A stretch of DNA of 64,000 bases from Lineus longissimus (lineage: Eukaryota; Nemertea; Pilidiophora; Heteronemertea; Lineidae), in NCBI RefSeq assembly GCF_910592395.1, contig NC_088323.1, positions 4,898,001 through 4,962,000 of the forward strand, given 5' to 3'. The position numbers and the translations under genes were made by a program. This document shows, in pieces, positions 22,684-33,557 of the stretch. Below the pieces are notes generated by a model that was not told the DNA's origin, did not search any database, and saw only the letters and a program-made list of their open reading frames with translations. How positions within the stretch are numbered: position 1 is the first letter of the stretch; each line of letters begins with the position of its first letter.

Positions 22684-23587
22684 ATGAAGGTAGGACTGGA
22701 ATTCATTTCATGGCTGACAGCTATCCAAGCAAGAAGACCCTACAAATAAGTCGTTATTTATTCTTGATCGGTATATACGTAAGGAATAATCTCAGAAATG
22801 CTCCTACTGAGCCCTAATACTGAGCCTTTCCTTTATATCCAGTGTTCAAGTATAATACTGAGCCTTTCTTTATATCCAGTGTTCAAGCATTATACTGAGC
22901 CTTTCCTTTATATCCAGTGTTCAAGCATAATACTGAGCCTTTCCTTTATATCCAGTGTTCAAGCATAATACTGAGCCTTTCCTTTATATCCAGTGTTCAA
23001 GCATAATACTGAGCCTTTCCTTTATATCCAGTGTTCAAGCATAATACTGAGCCTTTCCTTTATATCCAGTGTTCAAGCATAATACTGAGCCTTTCCTTTA
23101 TATCCAGTGTTCAAGCATAATACTGAGCCTTTCCTTTATATCCAGTGTTCAAGTATAATACTGAGCCTTTCTTTATATCCATGTGTTCAAGCATAATACT
23201 GAGCCTTTCCTTTATATCCAGTGTTCAAGCATAATACTGAGCCTTTCCTTTATATCCAGTGTTCAAGCATAATACTGAGCCTTTCCTTTATATCCAGTGT
23301 TCAAGCATAATACTGAGCCTTTCCTTCATTTCCAGTGTTCAAGCATCCTACTGACCCTTACCATGGTTATCATGCTGATCTCATTGACCCTGGCGACGGA
23401 ACACCCTGAAGGTCACACCGCGATGGAAGACCACATGAATTGTCTTACCAAGTGCAACAAGAAGGCAAGAAGGTGTCAGAAGAAGAAATGCAATTACGAA
23501 CATGAGTGTTACGACACCAAATGTAAACCAAAGAAGGAAGCGTGCAAGGCGATGTGTCAATTGATTCTTGATGCCGCAGGACTCTAA
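22684..23587 (+). CDS. Small secreted eight-cysteine protein, two exons
   Basis: Exon 1 carries only the codons ATGAAG (22684-22689) followed by GTAGGA. Exon 2 is 23336-23587 after TTCATTTCCAG. The product has 85 residues: a signal peptide (about residues 1-22: MKC, then a hydrophobic core ending MLISLTLA) and a lysine-rich mature chain of about 63 residues. The eight mature cysteines have the mirror-symmetric spacing 3-6-4-5-4-6-3, with CLTKC at one end and CKAMC at the other, suggesting a disulfide-linked helical hairpin. I recognise no family; antimicrobial, hormone-like or venom-type roles are all conceivable and none is shown. The intron is filled with copies of the exon 2 boundary. AATAAA lies at 23840. 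Confidence 0.75.
22822..23335 (+). repeat. 38-bp minisatellite made of repeated 3' splice junctions
   Basis: Thirteen units of 37-39 bp (TACTGAGCCTTTCCTTTATA + TCCAGTGTTCAAGCATAA) run straight into the authentic intron/exon 2 boundary, which is itself a diverged fourteenth unit. Each unit holds a branch-point-like CTGA, a pyrimidine tract and TCCAG followed by TGTTCAAGC, the first nine bases of exon 2. Confidence 0.95.
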
Positions 23588-24896
23588 TTTTATTCCTAAA
23601 CGTCACTGATTCATCGTTTTTCACTAGATGGCGTCCTTCCCTGAAATACGATGAACTGTAAGAGATAAGATATAAAGAAGGACACTATTATGCTAAACTA
23701 TCGTTTTATTTGACGTTCACTTAAGCGTGGAAGGAACTAGTTTTGTTTAACATCACGAAAACATCTAAATGCGAGGGATAGCAACTAAAGGAAGACAAGA
23801 TGGCAGAGCAGTAAAAGTAACTATGTTTCAAAATGTGCAAATAAATGTGCTTGTATGTACACTGATATATACTAGAAATAGTTTGTCTAAATTCATTTCA
23901 TAAGTCATGTAGGCCAGGGCTAATCTGATCAATTAACGTGCTTGGGTAACGAAAGTTATGGTGATCATCCATCTCAAAATTCCCAGATTCACTCTTTCCC
24001 TCTACGCCATCACGCGCCTCCTTGCATGACGGTCCCAGTGCGGTCATGGGCCGTCTGTCCTCCCACCTCGCTCTGCCAGCATCCAGGACCGGTTGCGCAA
24101 TCGGCGGTTGCACTAACGTTGGCATTAAGTGCTTACCAAACTATTGCAGACGAAAGATGTACTGAAAGACATAACGCTTAGTTGAGCTGACGCCAACATT
24201 TTTCGTGATTGATTGAAAAGTGTATAAGGTTGTGGCTGTCCGTGGTTGTGCTAGTTGTGACAACACCGCCAGGCGGCGCTAGCGTTTAACTCCGGGCATC
24301 ATTTTGCTGTGGATGGGAAGCGCTTCGCGAAGGGAGGTTGAGAACAGTACTTTATTATCACGGATCCTTATACATCTACGTAGGCGAATAAAAATAAGTA
24401 GAGGACGAAGCCGGAGGAAGCATCAAACTTTAAAATCCAACTCTGGTTGACCTTAGTAAACCTGAGTTCTTTGACTTGTATGGGACAACGCCTATATACG
24501 CCTATATAGAATATAGATGCGCCAATTCAATATCGAAATAATCATTTTTTCTCAATCAGCAATTAACGAAAGCGGTGGAGGTAATCACCGAACATTATCA
24601 TCTAAACCGAGCATGTAAACGGTGTCTGATGTTACCAGTCGTTTATGCGGTAAAAAACAATTTACCAGAAGTAGGACACATGTCAATGTTGGAACAAAGA
24701 ATGAATCTGTACCAGTAGATAATATGTATTTATATTCTATATCAGTGATGGTCGTGAAAACATTTACAAAATTCGCTGATATGTTTTTTCCTTCGATATG
24801 CAGAACAAAATGCCGATACAATGTAGTTGCTAGTCCAAAACTTGCCAGACAAGTGATATTTAATCATGTCACCCGTAAATAACACCGTCATCAACT
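23588..24896. other. Intergenic between convergent genes, no gene seen
   Basis: The left portion is 3' UTR of the cysteine-rich gene, with AATAAA at 23840-23845. The remaining kilobase shows only short uninformative frames. Confidence 0.4.
23840..23845 (+). promoter_or_regulatory. Candidate polyadenylation signal of the cysteine-rich gene
   Basis: AATAAA lies 253 bp downstream of the stop codon, followed by GT-rich sequence. Confidence 0.4.
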
Positions 24897-25886
24897 TTAC
24901 AAGTTCTTATTTCCAATCTTTGTGAAAAGTTGCACAAATTCCTCCTGGTCGATTAATCCATCGCCGTCTTTGTCCAGATCTGCAATGAGGTGATTGGCTG
25001 CCTTGAGGGTCTGTTCGTTCTCCATTTCCCCGAGCGCCCGCAGGAGCTCGTGGGCGTCCACCCTTCCGTCCCCGTCAGTGTCAAAACAGCGAAACATGTA
25101 GCCGTACGTCTGGTCTCGCGGACAGCTGGAAGGAAAAAGGTGAAACGATGTAGATAACGAAACAGAAGGCTTAGTACTGGATGAAAGTGGCAAATGCCCT
25201 AATCTTCACTTGACTACCTTCCGGACCCAATGGACCGGTTTCGTCGAGTCACCCAGGACGGCCAGCGCCAGTGACGAAATTGACATAGGAGTCAGTCTAC
25301 GCTCGACATGCTTGCATGTAATCGGATGGGATTCGATCCCTCAGGCGTGGCGCACCTTTCACTGACTTACCCAAAAAGTGCCTGTAAAAATTCGTCCTTG
25401 CTGATGTGTCCGTCACCGTCAGTGTCCGCCAGTCTCATGACGTCCTGCATGGAATAGACACGCGTTTCATGAATATCGAGAGCGAAAATATATACAAGGA
25501 AGGTAAAAGGCTTTTGGAAGAAAACTCTATAGCAACGCCATGAGTACTGGTGAACTCGCTATCGTTAAGAAACTCCCCTTCTTCTCGAGGGACACCGATA
25601 AAGTACACTCCGGACGCAATGGACTGGCCTCGTCCCTCACCATAAGGTGATCCAATTAAGATGAAGCAATGGACTGCCCCGGGAGTCTACGATAAAGAGG
25701 CTTTTGTCTCACCTGAGCTTTTGGTTTTTTCGGTATCTTCACCACCCGTAACATTTCTTTCAATTCATCTTGTGACAGCTTTCCATTGTGGTCCTTGTCG
25801 AAGCAATCGAACACTCGGAGGTACTCGGCCATTTCGGCTTCGTTCACATCGAACCGGGGCGGAACTAGTTGTTGCTCTGAGGCCAT
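24897..25886 (-). CDS. Calmodulin-like protein with four EF-hands (paralogue A), three exons
   Basis: Exons in transcript order are 25886-25713, 25444-25371 and 25125-24897, 477 bp and 158 residues. Four canonical calcium loops are visible: DKDHNGKLSQDE, DTDGDGHISKDE, DTDGDGRVDAHE and DKDGDGLIDQEE, each with acidic residues at positions 1, 3 or 5 and 12. The size and pairing suit a troponin C/calmodulin-type sensor, but the sequence is too divergent to be calmodulin itself. Starting at 25886 (MASEQQ) fits the calmodulin-like N terminus; an in-frame ATG 36 bp upstream is an alternative. A TATA box stands 100 bp upstream. Exon structure matches paralogue B. Confidence 0.92.
25603..25689 (-). 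repeat. Dispersed element of about 90 bp (copy in EF-hand A intron 1)
   Basis: Reads TAGACTCCC-GGGCAGTCCATTG ... GGACGAGGCCAGTCCATTG ... CCGGAGTGTA on the minus strand. Related copies are at about 17043-17118 (plus) and 59343-59430 (minus). Confidence 0.65.
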
Positions 25887-25986
25887 GCTTTTTCTCGGCT
25901 GCAGTCGTTCTAAAAAAAGCATCACTACCACTGTGACTCGAATTCGACACACTGTGACTTCTAGTTGACATCTCTTCTCATCGGTT

Positions 25987-25994
25987 TATTTATA
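25987..25994 (-). promoter_or_regulatory. TATA box of EF-hand gene A
   Basis: TATAAATA on the minus strand, preceded by C-rich sequence, lies 101 bp upstream of the start codon at 25886. This implies a 5' UTR of about 70 bp. Confidence 0.5.
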
Positions 25995-28900
25995 AGGGGG
26001 GGGGGCATAAGGGGGCGGATGCTCCCCAAGCAAAGTCTCAAAAAATTTCCCAAGAGCCTTTTGCCCCCCCCCCCGAAGACCAAAGAGCTATAGCTACTCC
26101 CAGGCTCTGGAGGGTATACTATTTTTTGTGTCAATTAACAGAAGGCAGGTTGTTGACTGTGTTGTTGACCTTAGTTTCGTTGTGTATTACTTTGGAGTAC
26201 CTGACACAGAAAAAATAGCCACCTGAAAGTGTTAACAGCCACTTGAAAACAATCAATAGGCTTTGAAATTCTTGGCACGGATTGTGTCGATATTTGATAA
26301 TTTCAGACACTGCATGGCCTATTTTTCTGTACACCCATATTTTGTCCAGTTTAACTGGTTTCTCACGAAAAAATGTAGTTCAGGAATTTAGATTCGTCAG
26401 ATTTGCCCAATTAGTTAACTGACCCATATAAAAAATTATCGATATGGAAATCTAATCGCTCGTCTCTGATAGTTTGATAAGTACGTTCGAGGCCTGTACG
26501 ATCGCGACATCTCACACAATTGCGGGTGGGATTTTTGTGAGTATGTGACAAAAACTCGGTTGGAGATTTCAACATTTGTTTGGAAAGCCAGGCCCGAAAT
26601 AGAATCTCAGGGCCAGCGCATATTGTCATGGTCAAGCTAATGTTTAATTGATTAATGACATTTTTATGTCCAAATACAGTACATACAAACCCCATTATCT
26701 TTTAAATGCATTTCATAACTGTCGATATTCATTTTCAAAACACATAAAACGAAATCGTTTTTGATAAAATCAGGTCTATATTATTGACATCCGCCCACGA
26801 AAGGTAAACTGTAATTTTAAACCTTTCATATTAGATTATAACCATTACAAAGTTTCCTGTCCTAAACAAACTTGGTTAAGGTTAGGTCAATAAACCTTTA
26901 TTGGACCTATAAACATACTTTGTCTAGTGGTAGGGCCTATTCTTGTTTGAATTGATATTAAAAGGCAATATAGTCATGTCTTCTCCAAATGGGATCATCG
27001 CCGTCACATCATGGATTGAGCCAATAGAGAGGTTAAGATCCCGATCGTGAATACGACGAGAGTGACTGAGCCTTCGTCTTGAAAACTTGTTCAGTCTGTC
27101 AGTGGAGGGTTAACCCATCAAAGAGCAAAACTAATTACATGTAGTTGACAATTACCTGTGTAAGACCTGTGATATTGGTGTCGTTTTATCATCTGACCTT
27201 TACATGTATATGCATGAAAGCCTTATGAATTAACGAGATAGGAATGATGAAATTGATACGATTTTTTTTCCGCGGCTACTAAAAACGTATTGATATCATG
27301 AAATGTATCCTTCATAATATACGTATGCGATTACTGCCAGACGTAATGTATCAAAAATATAGAATTATGTATTTTTTATTGTAAACAGACTTTCTTTCAA
27401 ATATCAATCACTTTTGCTTGAAAAAGAGCCGACCTTTAGGCCTGATACTCAAAAGCGCATTATTGACTTCATGCTCATCGCATCTGCTCACAGCATAATT
27501 TTCTTCCGAAGCGATGGCACGTATCATTTTTTACATTTACAAATTTCATAACTTATGAAAAAAACTCCACGCGACAATTTTTGACAATTCAGAAAGAAAC
27601 AAAATTAGTATTTTTCTTTTCATGGCCGTGGTTGGATGTTGTAGCGATCGGGGGGGGGGGGGTAAATCGCGTCACTTACCTCGTTTCAACCCTTTCTTCC
27701 GTATATTTTCCTCTTCTCTTGACCCTGACGTGTTAGGCCACTGCTGGTGATATCAGAAATGTCCAAAATTTTGTTGAACTCAATGTCTTAAGAGAGCAAA
27801 CTATGCCGACAATAGAGTCAACGGAAAGTGTCCTCAAAGTGCATTATTTACAATCAAGGCCAAAGAAAAATATCAGTTTTTCATCATCGTCCCTTCATGA
27901 CATATGATCGTATTGGTCAGGGTCTGGTGTAAAGCAAGTTTTGTCACCAACGCCGGCGTTAACTTCACTTGGCGTTAAGTTTACGGGACTGAACTGAAGG
28001 AGATAACGCTAGGTCAAGTTAACGCCAGCGTTAGTGACAAAACTTGTTTTATACAACCAGAACCAGGCCAGGGCAACGGTCAAGAATCTAAATGTTCGTG
28101 CCTCTTGATATTTGCGATTTGTTATTTTCACGCTTTTTATTCTGGCGGTTAGCGAAATTTCATCCTTTTTCATTGCGAAAACACCGTAACTTTTTAATCA
28201 TCATTCTCCCAATTCTTTGTCGATGCTAAACTGTAGCTTATTGTGATATGGCCTGACAATGTCCATCGCTCACCTCATGGTAGTTTTGAAAAGAGTATAT
28301 ATTGAATCATTTTATAGGCCTACTTCTTGTCTCGCATGTGGCGGTCTCGCCCTCTGCTGCTGTGCGGCCTGCACTGTATCAAATGGATTAAAACGACTGC
28401 AAAAAGATAATTGAAAAAATTGTCATAACAATTAGGAGAAATGACAAGAAAATACGCGCAGACCTAAGAAATGGGCAAGAGAGGATATGGGCTTAGCAAT
28501 GACGGAAACTGCAAGGCAATGCTCTAGACTTCTGTGCGGTCCATTTCGACATCATGATCGTCTTTCCTGGCGATAGGACGAGGCCGGTCGGCTGCATCAG
28601 GAGTACACAATCCTGCCTGACGGAAAAATTCCTCGTCTGGACAAACAAACTCTTTTTGATAATTTTGTTGACCCGTTTACCGACCTGAAATAAAATTATC
28701 TCAACAATCAAAGCTAATTGTAGCATGCGTCCCAGATAACCAACAATTTATCAAATCACATCCAGTTGGGAAATCCGAAAGTTGTGATAGTCTTGCATGA
28801 GCAAGATGAAAAAAAATGTACATACAACTACATGACTCCATTGCTTTTATGTGAGCGAGATTTACTTTTCGCTTCATTCGCATCCGTTTTTTGTCAACGT

Positions 28901-29792
28901 CACGCAGTTTGAGTATATGGTCGCTGGGAAGCGCTGTATTTAGTTGCCTCGCCTGTTGTCCGAGCTGCATTCCGGGTCAACTAGATCGAGGTGAGTAGAC
29001 GGTCTTCGAAATTTCTGCATGGAATGTATCAAGCTAGTGCGGATGTAACTTGCATTGACAATTTGTTAATGAAGTCCCTTTCGATTTACGTATAAGATTG
29101 AAGCGTCTTTGGTGGAAAGGATGGGGACGATATCAAATATGACTAAGACTTTGGAACTTTAGAAAGGCAAAAAATGTCTTTTTAAAAAAGGCCATCTCAA
29201 GTTTTCCTGAACTAACATAAGCATTTTCTTATTAATATTACTACAAATTTAAAATTACGAATATAGAGAGATTGGGCTCTGAACTCGCAAGGGCTATCTG
29301 TGATTAATACGAAATCCTCTATTCGCCTCTCCACGCATCCTGACCCTGTCTTATAGTACTCCGGGGTCGCATTACCATCGAGTTTTATCATTCTGATCAT
29401 GGCCTCATAAGCAACTTCTCCAAGGCCAACAGTTGGCATCCCGTCGGGGCTTTATACCTTTGTTCATTCGTTTTCTAAGTGGTTGATCACGACATTCTCA
29501 CAGCATATTGTGTCCCATAATAAAGATATCTAGAATTCCGTGCGGTTCGATTAGTTGATCAAGTATCACATTCATGACATTGTCGCCTTGCGTGACACCC
29601 CTGTTCGTTCCCGGGCCTGCCCAGGCCTATGAAAGTCCGAACTGATTCCTGTGAGTTCATATATTCGGCAGAAGACGCAAAGAACCAGACGTACCGCAGA
29701 TCTCTAAGAAAATTCAATTTCAAGCCTACCCTAAACCGATCGATAACCTTCCGTTTTCAGCGTTTAAGGAAGGATAGTAGAATCATTTCACA
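25995..29792. other. Intergenic between head-to-head EF-hand paralogues
   Basis: No well-supported gene. Contents are homopolymeric C/G tracts near 26000, 26065 and 27650, a hairpin element at 27920-28064, minus-strand open frames at 28493-28970 with a plausible acceptor but no recognisable domain, and a minus-strand frame at 29212-29457 that faintly resembles the end of a periplasmic-binding-protein domain (see findings). Confidence 0.35.
27920..28064. repeat. Hairpin MITE-like element
   Basis: Left arm GGTCTGGTGTAAAGCAAGTTTTGTCACCAACGC... is the reverse complement, with a few mismatches, of the right arm ending ...GCGTTAGTGACAAAACTTGTTTTATACAACCAGAACC. The arms are about 60 bp and the loop is short. 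No target-site duplication is clear. Confidence 0.75.
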
Positions 29793-32644
29793 ATGGCGGG
29801 ATGTGTGACACTATCAGACGAAGATCAGCAAAAGATCAAATGCTACAGGGATGTATTCAATCAGTTCGACACGGACGGGAGTGGTTGGCTCGACAGGAAT
29901 GAAATCGCCCGACTATTGGCAATGAAACCATCCGACCCTGACAAGCCAACACCCTCCGCTGATGTAAGTAAAGTCTTCATTTTATGAGCCAGCTGGCTCA
30001 TTAACAGTTTCCTTTTCCATGACAGGCCAGCTCGGCAAACTGGAAGGCTTGCCTGGATCGCGATCGTTATCAAATCTGGGGAAATGATTCTCCAATTGAG
30101 GTATTTTTATGGATACATAATTAAGACGTAGCCTACCCCTGTGTAAGATTAAAAATTTACTGTAACCTGCGATTCAACTGACTGAAACTTGAAGCTGGCG
30201 CACCGACACCGGATTCGGCGGCATTCCGACATTTGCTCAGTGTGCGTTAGGGGCGGGGCATTTTAGGGGCTCTGAAACTAATCCAATGTTGACTCTGGCT
30301 GATATTGCTTTCAGGTGTTTTTTCATGTCAGTATTATTTTCTTCCTCTTCAGCAAGTCTTTGCCTTGGCTGATGAGAACTCCGATAATAGAATTTCCAAG
30401 GAAGAATTCCTCAGCGCTCTAGCGGGGTAAGTCATATTTGGAACTATAAAATAGGTTATGAAATCGGTCATCCGGAGCTTCGGGGTCTTTCACTCTGTAT
30501 TTACTGAGTATTTACCACCCTGATAATGTGGGCGAGGAGACGGAGCAGCATGCTCCAAAGATCGGCGTATCGGTGCCCCGACAGACTTTTTCCGGAGTTT
30601 CGATTCTCAGGCTTTTTTACTCTTCCAACTGATTATCCGTTCGAGGGAGCGTGGGATTTTTAGGCGGCCCGGATGCGGATTTTTTTTCACGAACCTTTCG
30701 TACAACACAGTGTACATTGATAAACTTTCAACCAATCAGATGGAAGCAAATATGTGACGTCAGACTCGTGAGTTAGACCATCCACAAAGTCCATTTTTGA
30801 GCCAATTTTGGGAAGTTCGATGAGCGCGAGTTCGAATCCCGCAAGGGGATGGTAACATTTTTAAAGTTTTTTAAATAGTTTTTCTCCTTATTTCTTTCTT
30901 TTTCTCTTTCCAAATTTTAAATCATGGCATTCTTTTGCCCCATAATAAGAATATATAAGGACAATGCTTTTTAAAATATAATTTCAACTAAAAAGGGGGA
31001 CTATTTATAGCAGGAGCTAGGTCAAATTGGTGTCCTTTAGGATGTGTCCTTCTCATCTCTCTTTCAAAAGTAGCCTACCCCTCAAGAGGGACAGTGGGAC
31101 ATCCGGAGATTTAGGCCTTTTCACTTATACTTCATGCTTGCCGAGGTGGGGTGAGGTTTTCTTTAAATGTAGTACACCATGCCAATGTCCTTTAAAAACC
31201 TCAATAGAGAGGTGTCCTTTTACCAATGTTAATTGAAACGACCCCATTGAGACTTTAGGTCTGTCCGTCACGTTTGATTCATTCAGCATTCACTTTGAAT
31301 GAATCATAGTTATTTTGCACTATGTGTTTTTCCCAGACTTTGATTCTTATGAACACATGAAGACAAATTATGCTCTGCCGCCATGATGATTCTGACGAAT
31401 CTACCGTCACATATTTGCATCCATCTGATTGGTTGAAAGTTTTATCAATGTACGCTGTGTTGTACGAGAGGTTCGGGGGAAAAAATTCTGCAGCCCGGAT
31501 AAGGTGTTGATGTAAGCCAATTTCCTCGCAAAATCAGATGCGGGACCTCCATGAAATGTGGAATGATAAGCATGGCATGGCGAGGATGCATCCTACTACC
31601 GCAGTCACTATAAGAAGGATTTTCGCTTCTGTTGCCAGAGTACTTGGGTGTGGAATTTTTTTATATTTCCATGAACCTGTACTTCTGCCTGAAAAACCAA
31701 CATGTCTCATACCCTTCTTGTTCCTATCAATCTTTTAGTTGGTTATGCTTTCCAGTTCTGTTCACAGGCCAAAATCTATGAATACGTATCTATACCGAAA
31801 TCGTTCCACAAAATCTTGGATTTCATAGATTCTACACAGATTTCCATAGTTTCATAGCTTCTACTATACAGATTGTTCATAGCGTCTATATAGTATTTGC
31901 ATGGCTTCTATATAGAATTTCATAGCTTCTATATATAATTTTCATAGCTTCTATATATAATTTTCATGGCTTCTATATAGAATTTTCATGGCTTCTATAT
32001 AGAATTTTCATAGCCTCTATATAGAATTTTCATGGCTTCTATATAGAGTTTTCATGGCTTCTATATAGAATTTTCATGGCTTCTATATAGAATTTCATAG
32101 CCTCTATATAGAATTTTCATAGCCTCTATATAGAATTTCATGGCTTCTATATAGAACTTTCAAAAGCTTCTATATAGAATTTTCATGGCTTCTATACAGA
32201 ATTTCCATATTTTCATAGCTTCTACTATACAGAATGTTCATAGCTTCTACTATACAGAATTTTCATAGCTTCTATACAGAATTTTCACAGCTTCTATTTA
32301 GAGAATAGCAATTTTCTTCATATAATTTCTAAAGCAAGTATTTGCTTGTGTAGCCAAGAGGAGGTTTTAGAATAAGAGTGACTGCAAAGTACTTATGTAA
32401 TTCTTTCTTTTACTGCAGAGTTACCAAGCAGGACCAATATGCCTACATGTTCCGATCATTCGACTTGGACCATGATGGGAAGATCACTGCCCACGAGCTC
32501 CTGAAGGCGATGAAACAGAAGGAAACTAAGGAAACCCTCCAGTCGGCAAAAAAATTGATCGCCCAACTGGACGTGAACGGCGATGGAAAACTTGACCCTG
32601 AGGAATTCGCTAAGAAGATTGGCCATATGTTCGCTGGCAAATAA
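29793..32644 (+). CDS. Calmodulin-like protein with four EF-hands (paralogue B), three exons
   Basis: Exons are 29793-29963, 30353-30426 and 32419-32644, 471 bp and 156 residues. Calcium loops are DTDGSGWLDRNE, DENSDNRISKEE, DLDHDGKITAHE and DVNGDGKLDPEE. The second loop has Asn instead of the usual Gly at position 6, which may weaken that site; the others look functional. Exon lengths (171/74/226) and phases equal those of paralogue A (174/74/229), so the two arose by gene duplication followed by inversion. A cytosolic calcium sensor is likely; partners unknown. Intron 2 (about 2 kb) hosts a transposon-like element and a minisatellite. Confidence 0.92.
30667..31500. mobile_element. Non-autonomous DNA transposon with long TIRs and 8-bp target-site duplication
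   Basis: GCCCGGAT at 30667-30674 and 31493-31500 brackets an 818-bp element. The ends are inverted repeats of about 85 bp: ACGAACCTTTCGTACAACAC..GTACATTGATAAA.CTTTCAACCAATCAGATGG on the left pairs with the reverse complement on the right. The interior includes an AGGTGTCCTTT-type repeat but no transposase. It lies inside intron 2 of EF-hand gene B. Confidence 0.82.
31780..32300 (+). repeat. Minisatellite, unit TTTTCATGGCTTCTATATAGAA
   Basis: About twenty degenerate units of 21-24 bp, alternating CATAGC/CATGGC and TATATAGA/TATACAGA, occupy the 3' part of EF-hand gene B intron 2, ending about 110 bp before the exon 3 acceptor. Confidence 0.9.
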
Positions 32645-33557
32645 ACAACTGTCTCACCTCTGAGGCTCTATGGCTTACTGCGCTACGTGCTTTGGCACAC
32701 AAAAATATCACAGCCATTAGGATAAAAAAATGTTGTCTCTCTAATGGTTTGCTTCACTCGTTGATGGGGTCATGGGAAAAGCAAGAAAATAGGCAAAGAG
32801 TGGCCAAATTCATGTAAACATTGTATGGATCTATCATGTAATCACTTTGATGAACTAGTGTGAATATAAGACTTCTGACATTAACCTTTTAATAGATAAC
32901 CAGGAAAAACTGTATCACTAGATCAATTTTATTTTCATAATAAATAAACCTCTTCATCTAATCCACAATCAAAATAAACAAAATGAACAAACCTCATTTT
33001 CAAATTCCTTTGATCTCCATCAACAACGTACATAAGTGCCACTTTCCGAGGATGGAAAATTGACCCTTTCCATACAGGATTTGTCAACTAACGTTTATTT
33101 CGTGTGTCACTTGAATATTTTGACATTTGTTCTTCTGTACAGTTGATTTACTCAAATAAAAGAAATAGTTCATCTGACACAAATCATTGTACATGATCTC
33201 TTGACTTTTTATCTGACAAGCTTATACCGAAACACCGACAAAGCTTCCATCTCAACACCATACACCTGGGACTAATGCCTTCTCTGAAAGACATCCAATA
33301 TGCAGAAGAAGATTTTCTTGTATAATGTAGACTGACAAGTCCCAAATTGACAAATAGGCGCAGCTGGTTGGATATTCAGGCATGGATTTCCAAGAATCTG
33401 TACTCCAGACTATTTCCGAAATTGTTGTATTGCGCGTACAAAATCCGCTTTAATCCATTAACAAATGTGGGCTGCCTCCACAGGCATATCAACTGTCCAC
33501 ACCCAATGAACCAATAGATCACAGTTTGGAATGGGCCTCAAATTCCAGTTCAAAGTA
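32645..33557. other. Convergent 3' UTR region of EF-hand B and USP40
   Basis: The interval between two convergent stop codons holds plus-strand AATAAA motifs near 32938 and a minus-strand AATAAA (TTTATT at 33094-33099). The two transcripts may therefore nearly meet or overlap. No other gene seen. Confidence 0.5.

Noticed and set aside
22822-23335. Regular 38-bp repeats suggestive of a CRISPR-like array
   Set aside because: There are no unique spacers; units are directly adjacent and the sequence is an intron in a eukaryotic gene.
28493-28970. Two minus-strand frames of 77 and 89 codons that could form a two-exon gene
   Set aside because: An acceptor at 28687 is plausible, but no donor joins the frames in phase and part overlaps a dispersed repeat.
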